Below, piece by piece: positions 54,490 to 63,947 of a DNA stretch of 64,000 nt (position 1 is the stretch's first letter; the number at the start of each line of letters is the position of its first letter). The stretch is taken from positions 1 through 64,000 of the forward strand of contig NZ_JALKAN010000003.1 of the NCBI RefSeq assembly GCF_023015965.1, given 5' to 3'. Both the position numbers and the translations under genes were made by a program. Origin of the DNA: Allomuricauda sp. F6463D (GTDB taxonomy: Bacteria; Bacteroidota; Bacteroidia; Flavobacteriales; Flavobacteriaceae). The notes under the pieces are model-generated. The model was not told the origin of the DNA and made no database searches. It was given only the letters and a program-made list of their open reading frames with translations.

Positions 54490-55458
54490 TTAAGCGTTTT
54501 GGGCTTTAAATTCTTTTAATTTTTCGATGAGTTTTGGTACTACCTCGAAGGCATCCCCAACTATTCCATAATCCGCGGCCTTGAAGAAAGGTGCTTCGGG
54601 ATCATTGTTTATGACCACTTTTACCTTAGAAGCATTTATTCCCGCCAAATGTTGTATAGCTCCAGAGATTCCAATGGCGATATATAAATTGCTTGCCACA
54701 GGCTTTCCTGTTTGACCAACATGTTCGCTGTGCGGGCGCCATCCCATGTCTGAAACTGGTTTGGAACATGCTGTTGCTGCTCCCAATACATCAGCCAATT
54801 CCTCTATCATGCCCCAATTTTCAGGTCCTTTGAGTCCACGTCCACCAGAAACGACAATATCGGCATCGGCAATGGTTGCTTTACCAACTACTCTGTCCAC
54901 TTCAATGGATTTAGCTGAAAAAGTATCATCGCTCAACGATGGGGAAAAGTCTTCTACTGAGGCAGAAACACTATTTTCCATTAATCCGAAGGCATTACTG
55001 GATACCCCAATAATTTTGATGTCCGCAGATATTTGTGTTAAGGCAAATCCCTTATTGCTAAATGCTGTTCGTTTTACTACAAAAGGTGTAGTGCTTTCCG
55101 GTGCTGCTACCACATTTGGTACATAGCCGGCTGATAATTTAGCGGTTAGTATGGGTGCCAAAAACTTGCTGTCTGCACTTGAGCTCAGGACAATTACCTT
55201 GGCTCCTTCTTTTTCCACAGCTTGAGCCAAGGTTAGGGCATAGGCTTTGGCATTAAACGTTGACAATGATTCATCGGAAATTTTTAAAACCTTGGAAACC
55301 CCGTAGTCTCCCAATGATGTATCATCTTCGGCATTAAAAGATACAGCAGTAACTGTTGTGCCTAGTTCTTGGGCCACTTTATGTGCGTAAGAAGCCACTT
55401 CGAAGGCGTTTTTTTTGAATTTTCCCTTTAAGGATTCTGTATATACTAGTACTGACAT
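54490..55458 (-). CDS. etfA: electron transfer flavoprotein subunit alpha
   Basis: 322 residues. ETF collects electrons from acyl-CoA dehydrogenases. The N-terminal half is the ETF fold (KVLKISD...AQAVEKEGAKVIVLSSSADSKFLAP). The C-terminal FAD domain is complete: VVSGGRGLKGPENWGMIEELADVLGAATACSKPVSDMGW and EHVGQTGKPVASNLYIAIGISGAIQHLAGI. It lies 18 nt downstream of etfB in the same operon. Confidence 0.97.
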   Translation of the reverse strand: MSVLVYTESLKGKFKKNAFEVASYAHKVAQELGTTVTAVSFNAEDDTSLGDYGVSKVLKISDESLSTFNAKAYALTLAQAVEKEGAKVIVLSSSADSKFLAPILTAKLSAGYVPNVVAAPESTTPFVVKRTAFSNKGFALTQISADIKIIGVSSNAFGLMENSVSASVEDFSPSLSDDTFSAKSIEVDRVVGKATIADADIVVSGGRGLKGPENWGMIEELADVLGAATACSKPVSDMGWRPHSEHVGQTGKPVASNLYIAIGISGAIQHLAGINASKVKVVINNDPEAPFFKAADYGIVGDAFEVVPKLIEKLKEFKAQNA

Positions 55459-55476
55459 AATTTTATTTAATCTTGT

Positions 55477-56223
55477 TTAGATAACTTTTGCTTCATTGTG
55501 CAGTAGTTGAACCAATTCTCCCACATTAGCGGCATCCACTAGTTTAACAGGCCCTTTGGCCGCAGGTTTTTCAAATTTTTGGTCCTGTGTGGGTTGTGTG
55601 GCATCCACGGGTTCTACTACATTCAAGGCTTTTTTTCGTGCCATCATAATACCTCTCATGTTCGGTATTCGAAGATCACTTTCCTCTACCAATCCTTTTT
55701 GTCCACCGATTACCAATGGGAGTGAAGTGCTTATTTTTTCCTTACCACCGTCAATCTCACGAACTGCTGTTGCAGTGGTTCCATCAATTTCTAGGTTGAT
55801 ACAGGTATTTACAAAATTCATATCCAAAAGTGTCGCAAGGATCCCAGGTACCATACCACCGTTGTAATCGATGGATTCTCTTCCTGCAATAATTAGGTCA
55901 TAATCATTGTTTTTCACCACTTCAGCCAATTGTTGGGCAACAAAGAAACCATCTGTAGGTTCTGCGTTTACTCGAATGGCTTCGTCGGCTCCGATTGCCA
56001 AAGCTTTTCGGATGGTGGGCTCTGTTTGAGGTCCGCCAACATTGACTACGTGGACCGTTGCACCCTGCTTTTCTTTAAACCACATGGCGCGGGTCAAGCC
56101 AAATTCATCATTTGGATTAATAACAAATTGTACTCCGTTTGTGTCAAACTTAGTATCGCCTTCCGTAAAATTGATTTTGGAAGTAGTATCCGGTACGTTG
56201 CTTATGCAAACTAAAATCTTCAT
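55477..56223 (-). CDS. etfB: electron transfer flavoprotein subunit beta
   Basis: 248 residues. ETF-beta signature at DFVIAGRESIDYNGGMVPGILATLLDMNFVNTCINLEIDG, with the AMP-binding region LPLVIGGQKGLVEESDLRIPNMRGIMMARKK. First gene of the etfBA operon; it diverges from pdhB. A -7 box and a 28-bp palindrome lie upstream. Confidence 0.97.
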   Translation of the reverse strand: MKILVCISNVPDTTSKINFTEGDTKFDTNGVQFVINPNDEFGLTRAMWFKEKQGATVHVVNVGGPQTEPTIRKALAIGADEAIRVNAEPTDGFFVAQQLAEVVKNNDYDLIIAGRESIDYNGGMVPGILATLLDMNFVNTCINLEIDGTTATAVREIDGGKEKISTSLPLVIGGQKGLVEESDLRIPNMRGIMMARKKALNVVEPVDATQPTQDQKFEKPAAKGPVKLVDAANVGELVQLLHNEAKVI

Positions 56224-56245
56224 ATATACTTTAGGTTTATATGCT

Positions 56246-56253
56246 CAAATATA
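56246..56253 (-). promoter_or_regulatory. -7 box of the etfBA promoter
   Basis: The minus strand reads TATATTTG, a match to TAnnTTTG, 22 nt before the etfB ATG. The palindrome at 56267-56294 occupies the place where a -33 box would lie. Confidence 0.5.
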
Positions 56254-56266
56254 GGTATAAAATCCG

Positions 56267-56294
56267 AAATTTATTATGCATGCATAATAAATTT
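56267..56294. promoter_or_regulatory. 28-bp perfect palindrome in the etfB/pdhB divergent promoter region
   Basis: A perfect inverted repeat centred on GCATGC. Its inner 16 bases ATTATGCATGCATAAT recur at 36826-36841. It starts 13 nt upstream of the etfB -7 box and lies about 47 nt upstream of the pdhB -7 box, so a dimeric regulator could control both directions. Confidence 0.65.
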
Positions 56295-56341
56295 TGTTCT
56301 TTTTTTGAAATTTCTCCAAGCTACTTTCGGGTAGTTTTTCC

Positions 56342-56349
56342 TATTTTTG
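56342..56349 (+). promoter_or_regulatory. -7 box of the pdhB promoter
   Basis: TATTTTTG matches TAnnTTTG and lies 41 nt before the pdhB ATG. No well-spaced TTTG -33 box is visible. Confidence 0.45.
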
Positions 56350-56390
56350 CTTGCGTTTTTACGCAGACTATAACTATTTAGTACGATTCA

Positions 56391-57371
56391 ATGAAAACAT
56401 TACAGTTTAGGCAGGCAATAGCTGAGGCTATGTCCGAAGAGATGCGAACGGATGATACCATTTATTTGATGGGTGAGGAAGTAGCTGAGTACAATGGTGC
56501 TTATAAGGCTTCCAAAGGCATGTTGGATGAATTTGGACCGGAACGAGTGATTGATACTCCTATTTCCGAACTAGGTTTCTCTGGTATTGGTGTAGGTTCC
56601 GCAATGAACGGTAATAGACCTATTATAGAGTTTATGACGTTTAATTTCGCTTTGGTGGGAATTGACCAAATTATAAACAATGCTGCAAAAATCCGTCAAA
56701 TGTCCGGTGGGCAGTTCAATTGTCCAATCGTATTTAGGGGGCCAACCGCTTCTGCAGGACAATTGGCCGCAACGCACTCACAGGCTTTTGAAAGCTGGTA
56801 TGCGAACACCCCAGGATTGAAAGTTGTGGTTCCTTCGAACCCTGCCGACGCGAAAGGGTTGTTGAAATCAGCCATTCGTGATGACGACCCCGTAATTTTT
56901 ATGGAATCGGAACAAATGTATGGAGACAAAGGAGAGGTTCCAGAAGGAGAGTACACCATTCCATTAGGTGTTGCGGATATTAAAAGAGAAGGTAAGGATG
57001 TAACCATAGTTTCTTTTGGAAAAATAATTAAAGAAGCTTATAAAGCTGCGGACGAATTGGAAAAAGATGGTATCAGTTGTGAAATCATCGATTTAAGAAC
57101 AGTTCGCCCAATGGATCATGAGACCATTCTTAATTCCGTTAAGAAAACCAATAGGATGGTAATTTTGGAAGAAGCATGGCCATTTGGCAATGTAGCCACC
57201 GAAATTATTTATCACGTACAAGATAAGGCATTCGATTATTTGGACGCTCCAATCGTAAAATTGAATACAGCTGATACGCCTGCACCTTATTCTCCAGTAC
57301 TTTTGGCAGAGTGGTTGCCAAATCACGAGGATGTAATCAAGGCCGTTAAAAAAGTTTTGTACAAGTTATAG
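56391..57371 (+). CDS. pdhB: pyruvate dehydrogenase E1 component, beta subunit
   Basis: 326 residues. The E1-beta fold is complete: MGEEVAEYNGAYKASKGML (TPP-contacting Glu), DTPISELGFSGIGVGSAMNGNRPIIEFMTFNFALVGIDQIINNAAKIRQMSGGQFNCPIVFRGP, and the C-terminal transketolase domain with VILEEAWPFGN. It makes acetyl-CoA as part of the pyruvate (or branched 2-oxo acid) dehydrogenase complex. The alpha subunit, E2 and E3 are not in the window, so the gene is separated from its partners, common in flavobacteria. A strong terminator follows. Confidence 0.95.
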   Translation: MKTLQFRQAIAEAMSEEMRTDDTIYLMGEEVAEYNGAYKASKGMLDEFGPERVIDTPISELGFSGIGVGSAMNGNRPIIEFMTFNFALVGIDQIINNAAKIRQMSGGQFNCPIVFRGPTASAGQLAATHSQAFESWYANTPGLKVVVPSNPADAKGLLKSAIRDDDPVIFMESEQMYGDKGEVPEGEYTIPLGVADIKREGKDVTIVSFGKIIKEAYKAADELEKDGISCEIIDLRTVRPMDHETILNSVKKTNRMVILEEAWPFGNVATEIIYHVQDKAFDYLDAPIVKLNTADTPAPYSPVLLAEWLPNHEDVIKAVKKVLYKL

Positions 57372-57394
57372 CACCCTATTTGAAAGGTATACTG

Positions 57395-57427
57395 GCCTCG
57401 TCAATCTTATTGACGGGGCTTTTTTTT
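57395..57427 (+). terminator. Rho-independent terminator after pdhB
   Basis: GCCTCGTCAA, loop TCTTA, TTGACGGGGC (one G-U pair) followed by eight T. It lies 24 nt past the stop. Confidence 0.9.
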
Positions 57428-57526
57428 GGGAATATGTTTTGATTAGAAATTACTTTGAACCAAATTTGACCTAAATTTAGTGGGTGAACCATTGATTTTT
57501 TGTTCATTGTCCCCATGTACCTGCTT

Positions 57527-60022
57527 ATGAAAAGATACCTTTTTGTTTTTTTTCTATTCTTTATTACAGTAGTTGCTGCACAGACCAAAATTGAAGGTGT
57601 AGTGACCGACGATTCCGGCATGCCCATAGCGTTTGCAAACATTGTTTTTGTTAACTCTTCTGAAGGAACTATCACAAATGATAATGGACGTTTTTATCTA
57701 GAGTCAGAAGAAAACTATAATGTCATTCAGGTGTCTTTTATCGGATATGAAACCAAAGAGATACCCTTGGACCAAAAAGTGAACTATGGCTTGCAAATCG
57801 AATTGATGGAATCGACAGAGCAGCTTCAGGAAGTGATAGTTTATACTGGGAAGCAATCTAAAAAGAACAATCCGGCCATAGATATATTAGAAAAAATATG
57901 GTCAAAAAAGCGGGAAAACGGTGTTCGTAAATTTAAGCAATACCAGTATGATAAATATGAGAAAATAGAATTTGACCTCAATACGATAGATAGTGCCTTA
58001 ATAAAGAGTAAACTGTTTAAAGGGTTGGAATTTATGTTCGAGAATTTGGATACTTCTCGAATTACCGGAAAAACATATTTACCCATGTTCTTGAACGAAA
58101 CCTTTACCAAAGTGTACGGAGATAACGCTTTGGGTAAAGAGAAAGAGGACGTGCTGGGGAATAAAAATTCTGGATTTAGTGGTAATCAATCTATTACTGC
58201 CTTTGTGGAGGACCTTTATTCCGATTACGATATCTACAATAATTACCTAAAATTCTTTGATAAGAGCTTTACCAGCCCACTGTCCAAAACAGGTGTTGAT
58301 GTCTACAACTATGTATTGTCCGATAGTACATTCATAGACAATAAATGGTGCTACAACATTATATATTACCCTAGAAGAAAGAACGAACTCACTTTTAAGG
58401 GTGATTTTTGGGTGAACGATACCACCTTTGCCATCAAGAAAATCAATATGCAGGTGACTAAAAGTGCCAACATCAACTGGGTGAAGGAAATCTATATTGA
58501 ACAGGATTTTGATGTTGTGAACGATTCCGTTTTCTTATTGAAAAGAGACTATATGTTGAGTGATTTTAGTTTTTCTAAAAAGGAAGATTCACGCGGGGTG
58601 TATGGAAAACGTACCACTGTTTTTGACAATTACAATTTTAATACCGATCGGCCTGAAGAATTTTACAGGGCAATTTCAGACCCATACGACCCTAGGGTGT
58701 TTTCGCAGGATAGTATTTTCTGGAAAAATGCCAGATTGGAAAGTTTAAACGAAGATGAATCAGGAATATTCCAACTTTTGGATACGCTCAAAACGGTTCC
58801 AAAGTTCCGAACGTATTACGATATAGTAAGTGTTTTAGGTTCTGGTTATATAGAGATAGATAAATGGAATCTTGATGTTGGAGATATATACAGCACTTTT
58901 GGTTACAACGATGCGGAGGGAATCCGTACCCGAGCTGGTGCCAGAACATATTTTGGGCAGAACGATATGTGGCGTTTGGAAGGCTATATGGCTTACGGGT
59001 TCAATGATAAAAAGTTTAAATATGGTTTTTCTGGCAAATTTTTGCTCGATCGCAAAAACCGACTTATAGTTTATGGAGGAAATCGTAGGGATATAGAGCA
59101 ACTTGGCCTGAGCTTGACCAGTACCAATGATGTAATGGGAAGAAGTATAGCCTCTTCCTCCCTGGTCACGGTAGGCTCCAATGATCGTTTGACAAATATT
59201 AACCTTTCTACGCTAAATGTAGAGATGGAACCTGTAAAGAATTTTAGGATAAATGTGGGGGGCTCATTCCGAAAATTGAGTTCTGCATTGCCAGAAGCAT
59301 TCAGTCTTGATTATCTGGATTTAACTTCACCATCGGGTATTTCATCAGAAATAAAACAATTTGATCTTACTACCACTGTAGTGTACACACCGGGTAAACG
59401 CACAATTGGGTATGGTGTGGAGCGTGCCAATATCAATGATGATTATAGTACGTTGGTGCTTAAATATACCAAAGGGGTTGACGGGTTTTTGGAAAGCGAT
59501 TTTGATTATGAAAAAATTCAATTTTCATACCAACAACCGTGGCAGTTGGGTGGTTTTGGTAGGTTGACAAGTAGTGTGGAACTGGGAAAAACCTTTGGAA
59601 CGGTACCATTGGGGCTATTGAGTGTAATACCGGGTAACCAAACTTTGTTTTCTCTTTATAACGTGTTTCCCAATCTTGATTTTTATGAATTTGTGACGGA
59701 TACCTATGCAACAGTCCATCTAGAACACAATTTTAATGGAAGGTTGTTTTCTCGGATTCCATTTTTGCGTAAACTTAATTTAAGGGAAATAGTTGGTCTT
59801 AGAGGGGCTTGGGGCCAATTGTCTGAAGAAAATATTGCTTTGAGTGCCCCAACCAATATCCCATTGGTAGCTCCTGAGGGTCAGGTGTATTGGGAATATT
59901 CTCTTGGAGTAGGGAATATCTTTAAGATCCTTCGAATAGACTTTAACTTTAGAGGAAATTATCTCCAAAATCCAGATGCCAGGGCATTTGGGATAACAGG
60001 AACTTTCGGATTTAATTTTTAA
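57527..60022 (+). CDS. DUF5686 / carboxypeptidase-like regulatory domain outer-membrane protein
   Basis: 831 residues from the ATG at 57527 (an ATG four codons earlier, at 57515, is also possible). Signal peptide ends VVAAQ. A carboxypeptidase-regulatory-like domain spans about 20-105 (IEGVVTDDSGMPIAFANIVFVNSSEGTITNDNGRFYL, QLQEVIVYTGK). The DUF5686 region has KSKLFKGLEFMFENLDT, DPYDPRVFSQDSIFW and the long TonB-receptor-like beta-strand C-terminus ending GFNF. It is probably a beta-barrel of the outer membrane; no transport substrate is known. Confidence 0.88.
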   Translation: MKRYLFVFFLFFITVVAAQTKIEGVVTDDSGMPIAFANIVFVNSSEGTITNDNGRFYLESEENYNVIQVSFIGYETKEIPLDQKVNYGLQIELMESTEQLQEVIVYTGKQSKKNNPAIDILEKIWSKKRENGVRKFKQYQYDKYEKIEFDLNTIDSALIKSKLFKGLEFMFENLDTSRITGKTYLPMFLNETFTKVYGDNALGKEKEDVLGNKNSGFSGNQSITAFVEDLYSDYDIYNNYLKFFDKSFTSPLSKTGVDVYNYVLSDSTFIDNKWCYNIIYYPRRKNELTFKGDFWVNDTTFAIKKINMQVTKSANINWVKEIYIEQDFDVVNDSVFLLKRDYMLSDFSFSKKEDSRGVYGKRTTVFDNYNFNTDRPEEFYRAISDPYDPRVFSQDSIFWKNARLESLNEDESGIFQLLDTLKTVPKFRTYYDIVSVLGSGYIEIDKWNLDVGDIYSTFGYNDAEGIRTRAGARTYFGQNDMWRLEGYMAYGFNDKKFKYGFSGKFLLDRKNRLIVYGGNRRDIEQLGLSLTSTNDVMGRSIASSSLVTVGSNDRLTNINLSTLNVEMEPVKNFRINVGGSFRKLSSALPEAFSLDYLDLTSPSGISSEIKQFDLTTTVVYTPGKRTIGYGVERANINDDYSTLVLKYTKGVDGFLESDFDYEKIQFSYQQPWQLGGFGRLTSSVELGKTFGTVPLGLLSVIPGNQTLFSLYNVFPNLDFYEFVTDTYATVHLEHNFNGRLFSRIPFLRKLNLREIVGLRGAWGQLSEENIALSAPTNIPLVAPEGQVYWEYSLGVGNIFKILRIDFNFRGNYLQNPDARAFGITGTFGFNF

Positions 60023-60070
60023 TTAATGTGAAACACCCCGTTTTATTAGGCTTATTCCAGTAATACTGGT

Positions 60071-60078
60071 TATTTTTG
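60071..60078 (+). promoter_or_regulatory. candidate -7 box of the ppa promoter
   Basis: TATTTTTG matches TAnnTTTG and lies 21 nt before the ppa ATG, giving a very short leader. No -33 TTTG stands at the ideal distance. Confidence 0.4.
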
Positions 60079-60099
60079 CATAATAAATTTATCGTTAAA

Positions 60100-60627
60100 A
60101 TGTCTAAGAAACCAAGTATTACCTTTGATGTACTGGTAGAAATTCCCAAAGGTAGCAGAAACAAGTACGAATACGATTTTACCCTTAACAAAATTCGATT
60201 TGACCGAACCTTATTCTCCTCGATGATGTATCCTGGTGATTATGGGTTTATTCCAGAGACTTTGGCTTTGGATGGTGATCCCTTGGATGTATTGGTACTT
60301 TGTACCGAGCCAACTTACCCAATGGTAGTAGTAGAGGTGAAACCGGTTGGAGTGTTCCATATGACAGACGAAAAAGGTCCAGATGAAAAAATTATCTGTG
60401 TGCCAGTTTCTGATCCAATTTGGAGTAAAAGAGATGATATCAGTGAGTTGAATCCACATAGATTAAAAGAAATTGAACATTTTTTTCAAGTGTACAAGGA
60501 TTTAGAAGAAAAGAAAGTAGATACCGGTGGATGGGGTGACGTAAATGAAGCTGTGAGCATTTATCATGAGTGTGTAAAACGCTATGACAACAGTGACCAC
60601 AAAAAGAGGCGCACCTTTACAATATAG
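60100..60627 (+). CDS. ppa: soluble inorganic pyrophosphatase, family I
   Basis: 175 residues from the ATG at 60100; a TTG at 60076 would overlap the promoter. Family I motif DGDPLDVLVL is at about 57-66, with EIPKGSRNKYEYD and YPGDYGFIPETL before it and the C-terminal KKRRTF. Hydrolyses cytoplasmic pyrophosphate. It is directly followed by a gene for a membrane pyrophosphatase, so both ways of disposing of pyrophosphate are encoded side by side. Confidence 0.96.
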   Translation: MSKKPSITFDVLVEIPKGSRNKYEYDFTLNKIRFDRTLFSSMMYPGDYGFIPETLALDGDPLDVLVLCTEPTYPMVVVEVKPVGVFHMTDEKGPDEKIICVPVSDPIWSKRDDISELNPHRLKEIEHFFQVYKDLEEKKVDTGGWGDVNEAVSIYHECVKRYDNSDHKKRRTFTI

Positions 60628-60648
60628 ATTACATAACAATAGCTTTGA

Positions 60649-60686
60649 AAAAATGCGCTTTTATTAATTAAAGGCGCATTTTTTTT
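60649..60686 (+). terminator. Rho-independent terminator after ppa
   Basis: AAATGCGC ... GCGCATTT with a loop carrying TTAATTAA, followed by eight T. It separates ppa from hppA. Confidence 0.85.
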
Positions 60687-60744
60687 ATTACTTCGTATTT
60701 TACTACATTAGCTGGCGTTAAAAAAATCTAAAACAATTTAATAT

Positions 60745-63147
60745 ATGGATTTAATCGTAAAATTTTTGCCCGTATTTGGTGTTGTGGCTCTCTTATATGT
60801 ATTCATTAAGAACGTATGGATTTCAAAACAAGAGGTCGGAAACGAGAAAATGGCAAGAATTGCCAAGAACATTTCCGATGGAGCCATGTCATTTTTAAAA
60901 GCTGAATATAAAATACTGGGCATCTTTGTGATTTGCGTAGCTATTTTACTCTTCTTTAAAGGAAATAACGAAACAGGTTCCAATGGAATGGTAGCTGTTT
61001 CATTTATTGTGGGAGCTATTTGTTCTGCGCTGGCTGGTTTCATTGGGATGAAAGTAGCTACTAAAGCTAATGTAAGAACAACCAATGCTGCTAGAACCTC
61101 TCTAGGAAAAGCGCTTGAAGTCGCTTTTGCGGGTGGAGCCGTAATGGGACTCGGCGTAGTGGGACTCGGTGTTTTAGGATTGAGCGGTCTCTTTATGATT
61201 TACAGTGGACAAGGCTGGGAAATCGGAGAAATACTAAATGTACTTTCAGGTTTCTCTTTAGGTGCATCATCAATTGCGCTATTTGCCAGAGTGGGTGGTG
61301 GTATTTACACCAAAGCCGCCGATGTTGGAGCTGATTTGGTAGGTAAGGTGGAAGCAGGAATTCCTGAAGATCACCCATTAAACCCAGCTACCATTGCGGA
61401 TAACGTCGGTGACAATGTTGGTGACGTTGCAGGAATGGGAGCCGACCTTTTTGAATCGTATGTTGGATCCATTATAGGTACCATGGTATTAGGTGCTGTT
61501 TTTGCTGGGTTGCCAGAATTTCAAGCAGCTTTTGATGGTCTTGGAGCGGTATATTTGCCATTGGCTTTGGCTGCCGTAGGTATTATAATGTCAATCATTG
61601 GTACATTCTTCGTGCGAGTTAAAGATGGTGGAAACCCACAAACGGCATTGAATGTTGGGGAATTTGGGTCAGCAGGTTTAATGCTGGTAGCTTCATACTT
61701 TATAATCAATGCTATGTTACCCGAATCTTGGGTAGAGGGTGGAACAGAGTACACTTCTTTAGGAGTTTTCTTGGCAACTATTGCTGGTCTTGTAGCTGGA
61801 TTGCTAGTCGGTAAAGTCACAGAATATTATACTGGAACGGGAACGAAACCCGTAACTTCTATAGTTCGTCAATCAGAAACTGGTTCCGCAACTAACATTA
61901 TTGCAGGTCTTGGAGTTGGAATGATGTCCACTGCCATCCCAATACTATTGATTGCTGCAGCGATTTTGGTATCGCACCACTTCGCTGGATTATACGGTAT
62001 TGCTATTGCTGCCGTTGGAATGTTGGCCAACACAGGTATCCAGCTTGCGGTTGATGCCTACGGACCTATTTCAGATAATGCTGGTGGTATTGCAGAAATG
62101 GCAGAACTTCCAAGTGAAGTTCGTGATAGAACAGATAAACTGGATGCTGTTGGTAACACTACCGCTGCTATAGGTAAAGGGTTTGCGATTGCATCTGCAG
62201 CGCTAACTGCATTGGCTCTTTTTGCTGCATTTATGAAAACAGCAGGTGTTAAATCCATTGATGTTTCCCAACCTGATATTATGGCGGGACTCTTGGTAGG
62301 AGGAATGCTGCCTTTTGTTTTCTCTGCACTTTCCATGAATGCCGTGGGTAGAGCTGCCATGTCCATGATTGAAGAAGTGCGCCGTCAGTTTAAAGATATT
62401 CCAGAATTGAAAGCCGCTTTGGCCGTTATGCGTAAATATGATTCGGACCTTACCAATGCCAGTAAAGAAGATATGGAGATTTTTGAAGCTGCCGATGGTA
62501 AAGCGGAATATCAAAAATGCGTGGCAATTTCCACTCAGGCATCCATTAAAGAAATGGTGTTTCCGGGATTATTGGCGATTGCTGTTCCTGTTGCCGTAGG
62601 TTTTATCGGTGGAGCTGAAATGTTAGGAGGACTTTTGGCGGGGGTGACCACTGCTGGGGTACTTATGGCCATTTTTCAGTCCAATGCAGGTGGAGCATGG
62701 GACAACGCAAAAAAAACTATAGAAAGTGAAGGACGTAAAGGAAGCGATGCACATAAAGCAGCTGTTGTTGGTGATACGGTCGGTGACCCTTTTAAGGATA
62801 CTTCTGGTCCTTCTTTAAATATTTTGCTTAAATTGATGTCTGTTGTTGCTTTAGTGATTGCACCTAGCTTAGTAAGTCTTGCCCCTGCAGATGAGGTTAG
62901 TATGATGAAAGAAGATGGTACTATGATCACCATAACCGAAGACGGGATGAAAGAAACCAAAGCAGTAGAGAAACAAATTCGGGTAGAAGTTAGTAATACA
63001 GAAGATGGCGCTTACAAAGCCATGGTTACTTCAAGTACCAATACCAATGGAGAAGTGGTAGAAGAAACCAAGGAGTTTACTGCCGATACCAAAGAAGAAC
63101 TAGAGAAAATGATTCAAGAATATAAGAGTGCTGAGGCAAAGAATTAG
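60745..63147 (+). CDS. hppA: membrane-bound ion-translocating pyrophosphatase
   Basis: 800 residues with about 16 membrane helices. It couples pyrophosphate hydrolysis to H+ or Na+ pumping. Signatures: [49 protein letters not shown], and the C-terminal [35 protein letters not shown] has Ala where potassium-independent enzymes have Lys, so it is of the K+-dependent type; H+ versus Na+ cannot be told. After the last helix an 88-residue charged tail follows (from about 62881), longer than usual for this family. Confidence 0.96.
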   Translation: MDLIVKFLPVFGVVALLYVFIKNVWISKQEVGNEKMARIAKNISDGAMSFLKAEYKILGIFVICVAILLFFKGNNETGSNGMVAVSFIVGAICSALAGFIGMKVATKANVRTTNAARTSLGKALEVAFAGGAVMGLGVVGLGVLGLSGLFMIYSGQGWEIGEILNVLSGFSLGASSIALFARVGGGIYTKAADVGADLVGKVEAGIPEDHPLNPATIADNVGDNVGDVAGMGADLFESYVGSIIGTMVLGAVFAGLPEFQAAFDGLGAVYLPLALAAVGIIMSIIGTFFVRVKDGGNPQTALNVGEFGSAGLMLVASYFIINAMLPESWVEGGTEYTSLGVFLATIAGLVAGLLVGKVTEYYTGTGTKPVTSIVRQSETGSATNIIAGLGVGMMSTAIPILLIAAAILVSHHFAGLYGIAIAAVGMLANTGIQLAVDAYGPISDNAGGIAEMAELPSEVRDRTDKLDAVGNTTAAIGKGFAIASAALTALALFAAFMKTAGVKSIDVSQPDIMAGLLVGGMLPFVFSALSMNAVGRAAMSMIEEVRRQFKDIPELKAALAVMRKYDSDLTNASKEDMEIFEAADGKAEYQKCVAISTQASIKEMVFPGLLAIAVPVAVGFIGGAEMLGGLLAGVTTAGVLMAIFQSNAGGAWDNAKKTIESEGRKGSDAHKAAVVGDTVGDPFKDTSGPSLNILLKLMSVVALVIAPSLVSLAPADEVSMMKEDGTMITITEDGMKETKAVEKQIRVEVSNTEDGAYKAMVTSSTNTNGEVVEETKEFTADTKEELEKMIQEYKSAEAKN

Positions 63148-63169
63148 CTCTCGCTTTTAGGTAAAGCTG

Positions 63170-63199
63170 AAAAAACCACGCCATTGGCGTGGTTTTTTT
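63170..63199. terminator. bidirectional terminator between hppA and the TonB gene
   Basis: AAAAAACCACGCC, loop ATT, GGCGTGGTTTTTT. A-run and T-run flank the 13-bp stem, so it can end both the hppA transcript (+) and the tonB transcript (-). Confidence 0.9.
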
Positions 63200-63230
63200 A
63201 TGCTGTAATATCGAGAGAAATCGAGAGGAA

Positions 63231-63947
63231 TTAATTCAATTTAAAAGTAATTGGAATGGAGTAGGGGACTTTTACTGCCGTTCCCCGTTGTTTGCCAGGT
63301 TGTAATTTAGGTAATTTAGAAATGATTCTAGCAGCTTCTTTTTCCAAACTTTCATGGGGACCACGAAGTTTTATATCGCCAATGTTACCATCTTTTTGTA
63401 CGGTAAAGACAACACTTACTCTTCCTTGTAGACCCATTTCCTGTGCAACTTCTGGATAACGGAAATTTTTGCGGATATGCTTTAGTATCATTTCTTGAAA
63501 ACAGGCTTTTTTCTCTTTTTCCGAGGTCTCATTTTCACAACCTGGAAAAACGGGAGCATTTTCTATAAGCATAAAAGGTACTTCGTCAGGGATGTCGTTG
63601 TCTGCAACTTCAATACTTTCAATAGGGGTAATCTCAGTATCTTGATTAGGCTCAGAAGATGCTATTACTGTTTCAATAATATCTTTTTCATCTTCCACAA
63701 CATCAATCACCGGCGGTGTTTTAATTTTAGGTTTAGGAGGTTCAGGTATCTTTAATTTAAGAAAAGGTGTCTCTTCCTCCAGTTCATCTTGTACTTTTAG
63801 ATTACCAACATCCCAAGCATTAGCTTGGTAGTAGGTTTTCCATTCCAAAGCCAAATAGGCCAAGAAAAGCATTAAGGTCATCCCTACAAAAAAGAAGAGC
63901 AGACTATTTCGTTTTACATCAAGTTTTGGATTTTTTTTTGGTTCCAT
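63231..63947 (-). CDS. TonB-type energy transducer
   Basis: 238 residues from the ATG at 63947 (an earlier in-frame start adds only seven residues). One N-terminal membrane helix (about 17-37), a Pro/Lys-rich periplasmic spacer with IPEPPKPKIKTPP, and a C-terminal TonB domain (FRYPEVAQEMGLQGRVSVVFTVQKDGNIGDIKL and VPYSIPITFKLN). It transmits proton motive force to outer-membrane receptors. No ExbB/ExbD genes are in the window. Confidence 0.9.
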   Translation of the reverse strand: MEPKKNPKLDVKRNSLLFFFVGMTLMLFLAYLALEWKTYYQANAWDVGNLKVQDELEEETPFLKLKIPEPPKPKIKTPPVIDVVEDEKDIIETVIASSEPNQDTEITPIESIEVADNDIPDEVPFMLIENAPVFPGCENETSEKEKKACFQEMILKHIRKNFRYPEVAQEMGLQGRVSVVFTVQKDGNIGDIKLRGPHESLEKEAARIISKLPKLQPGKQRGTAVKVPYSIPITFKLN

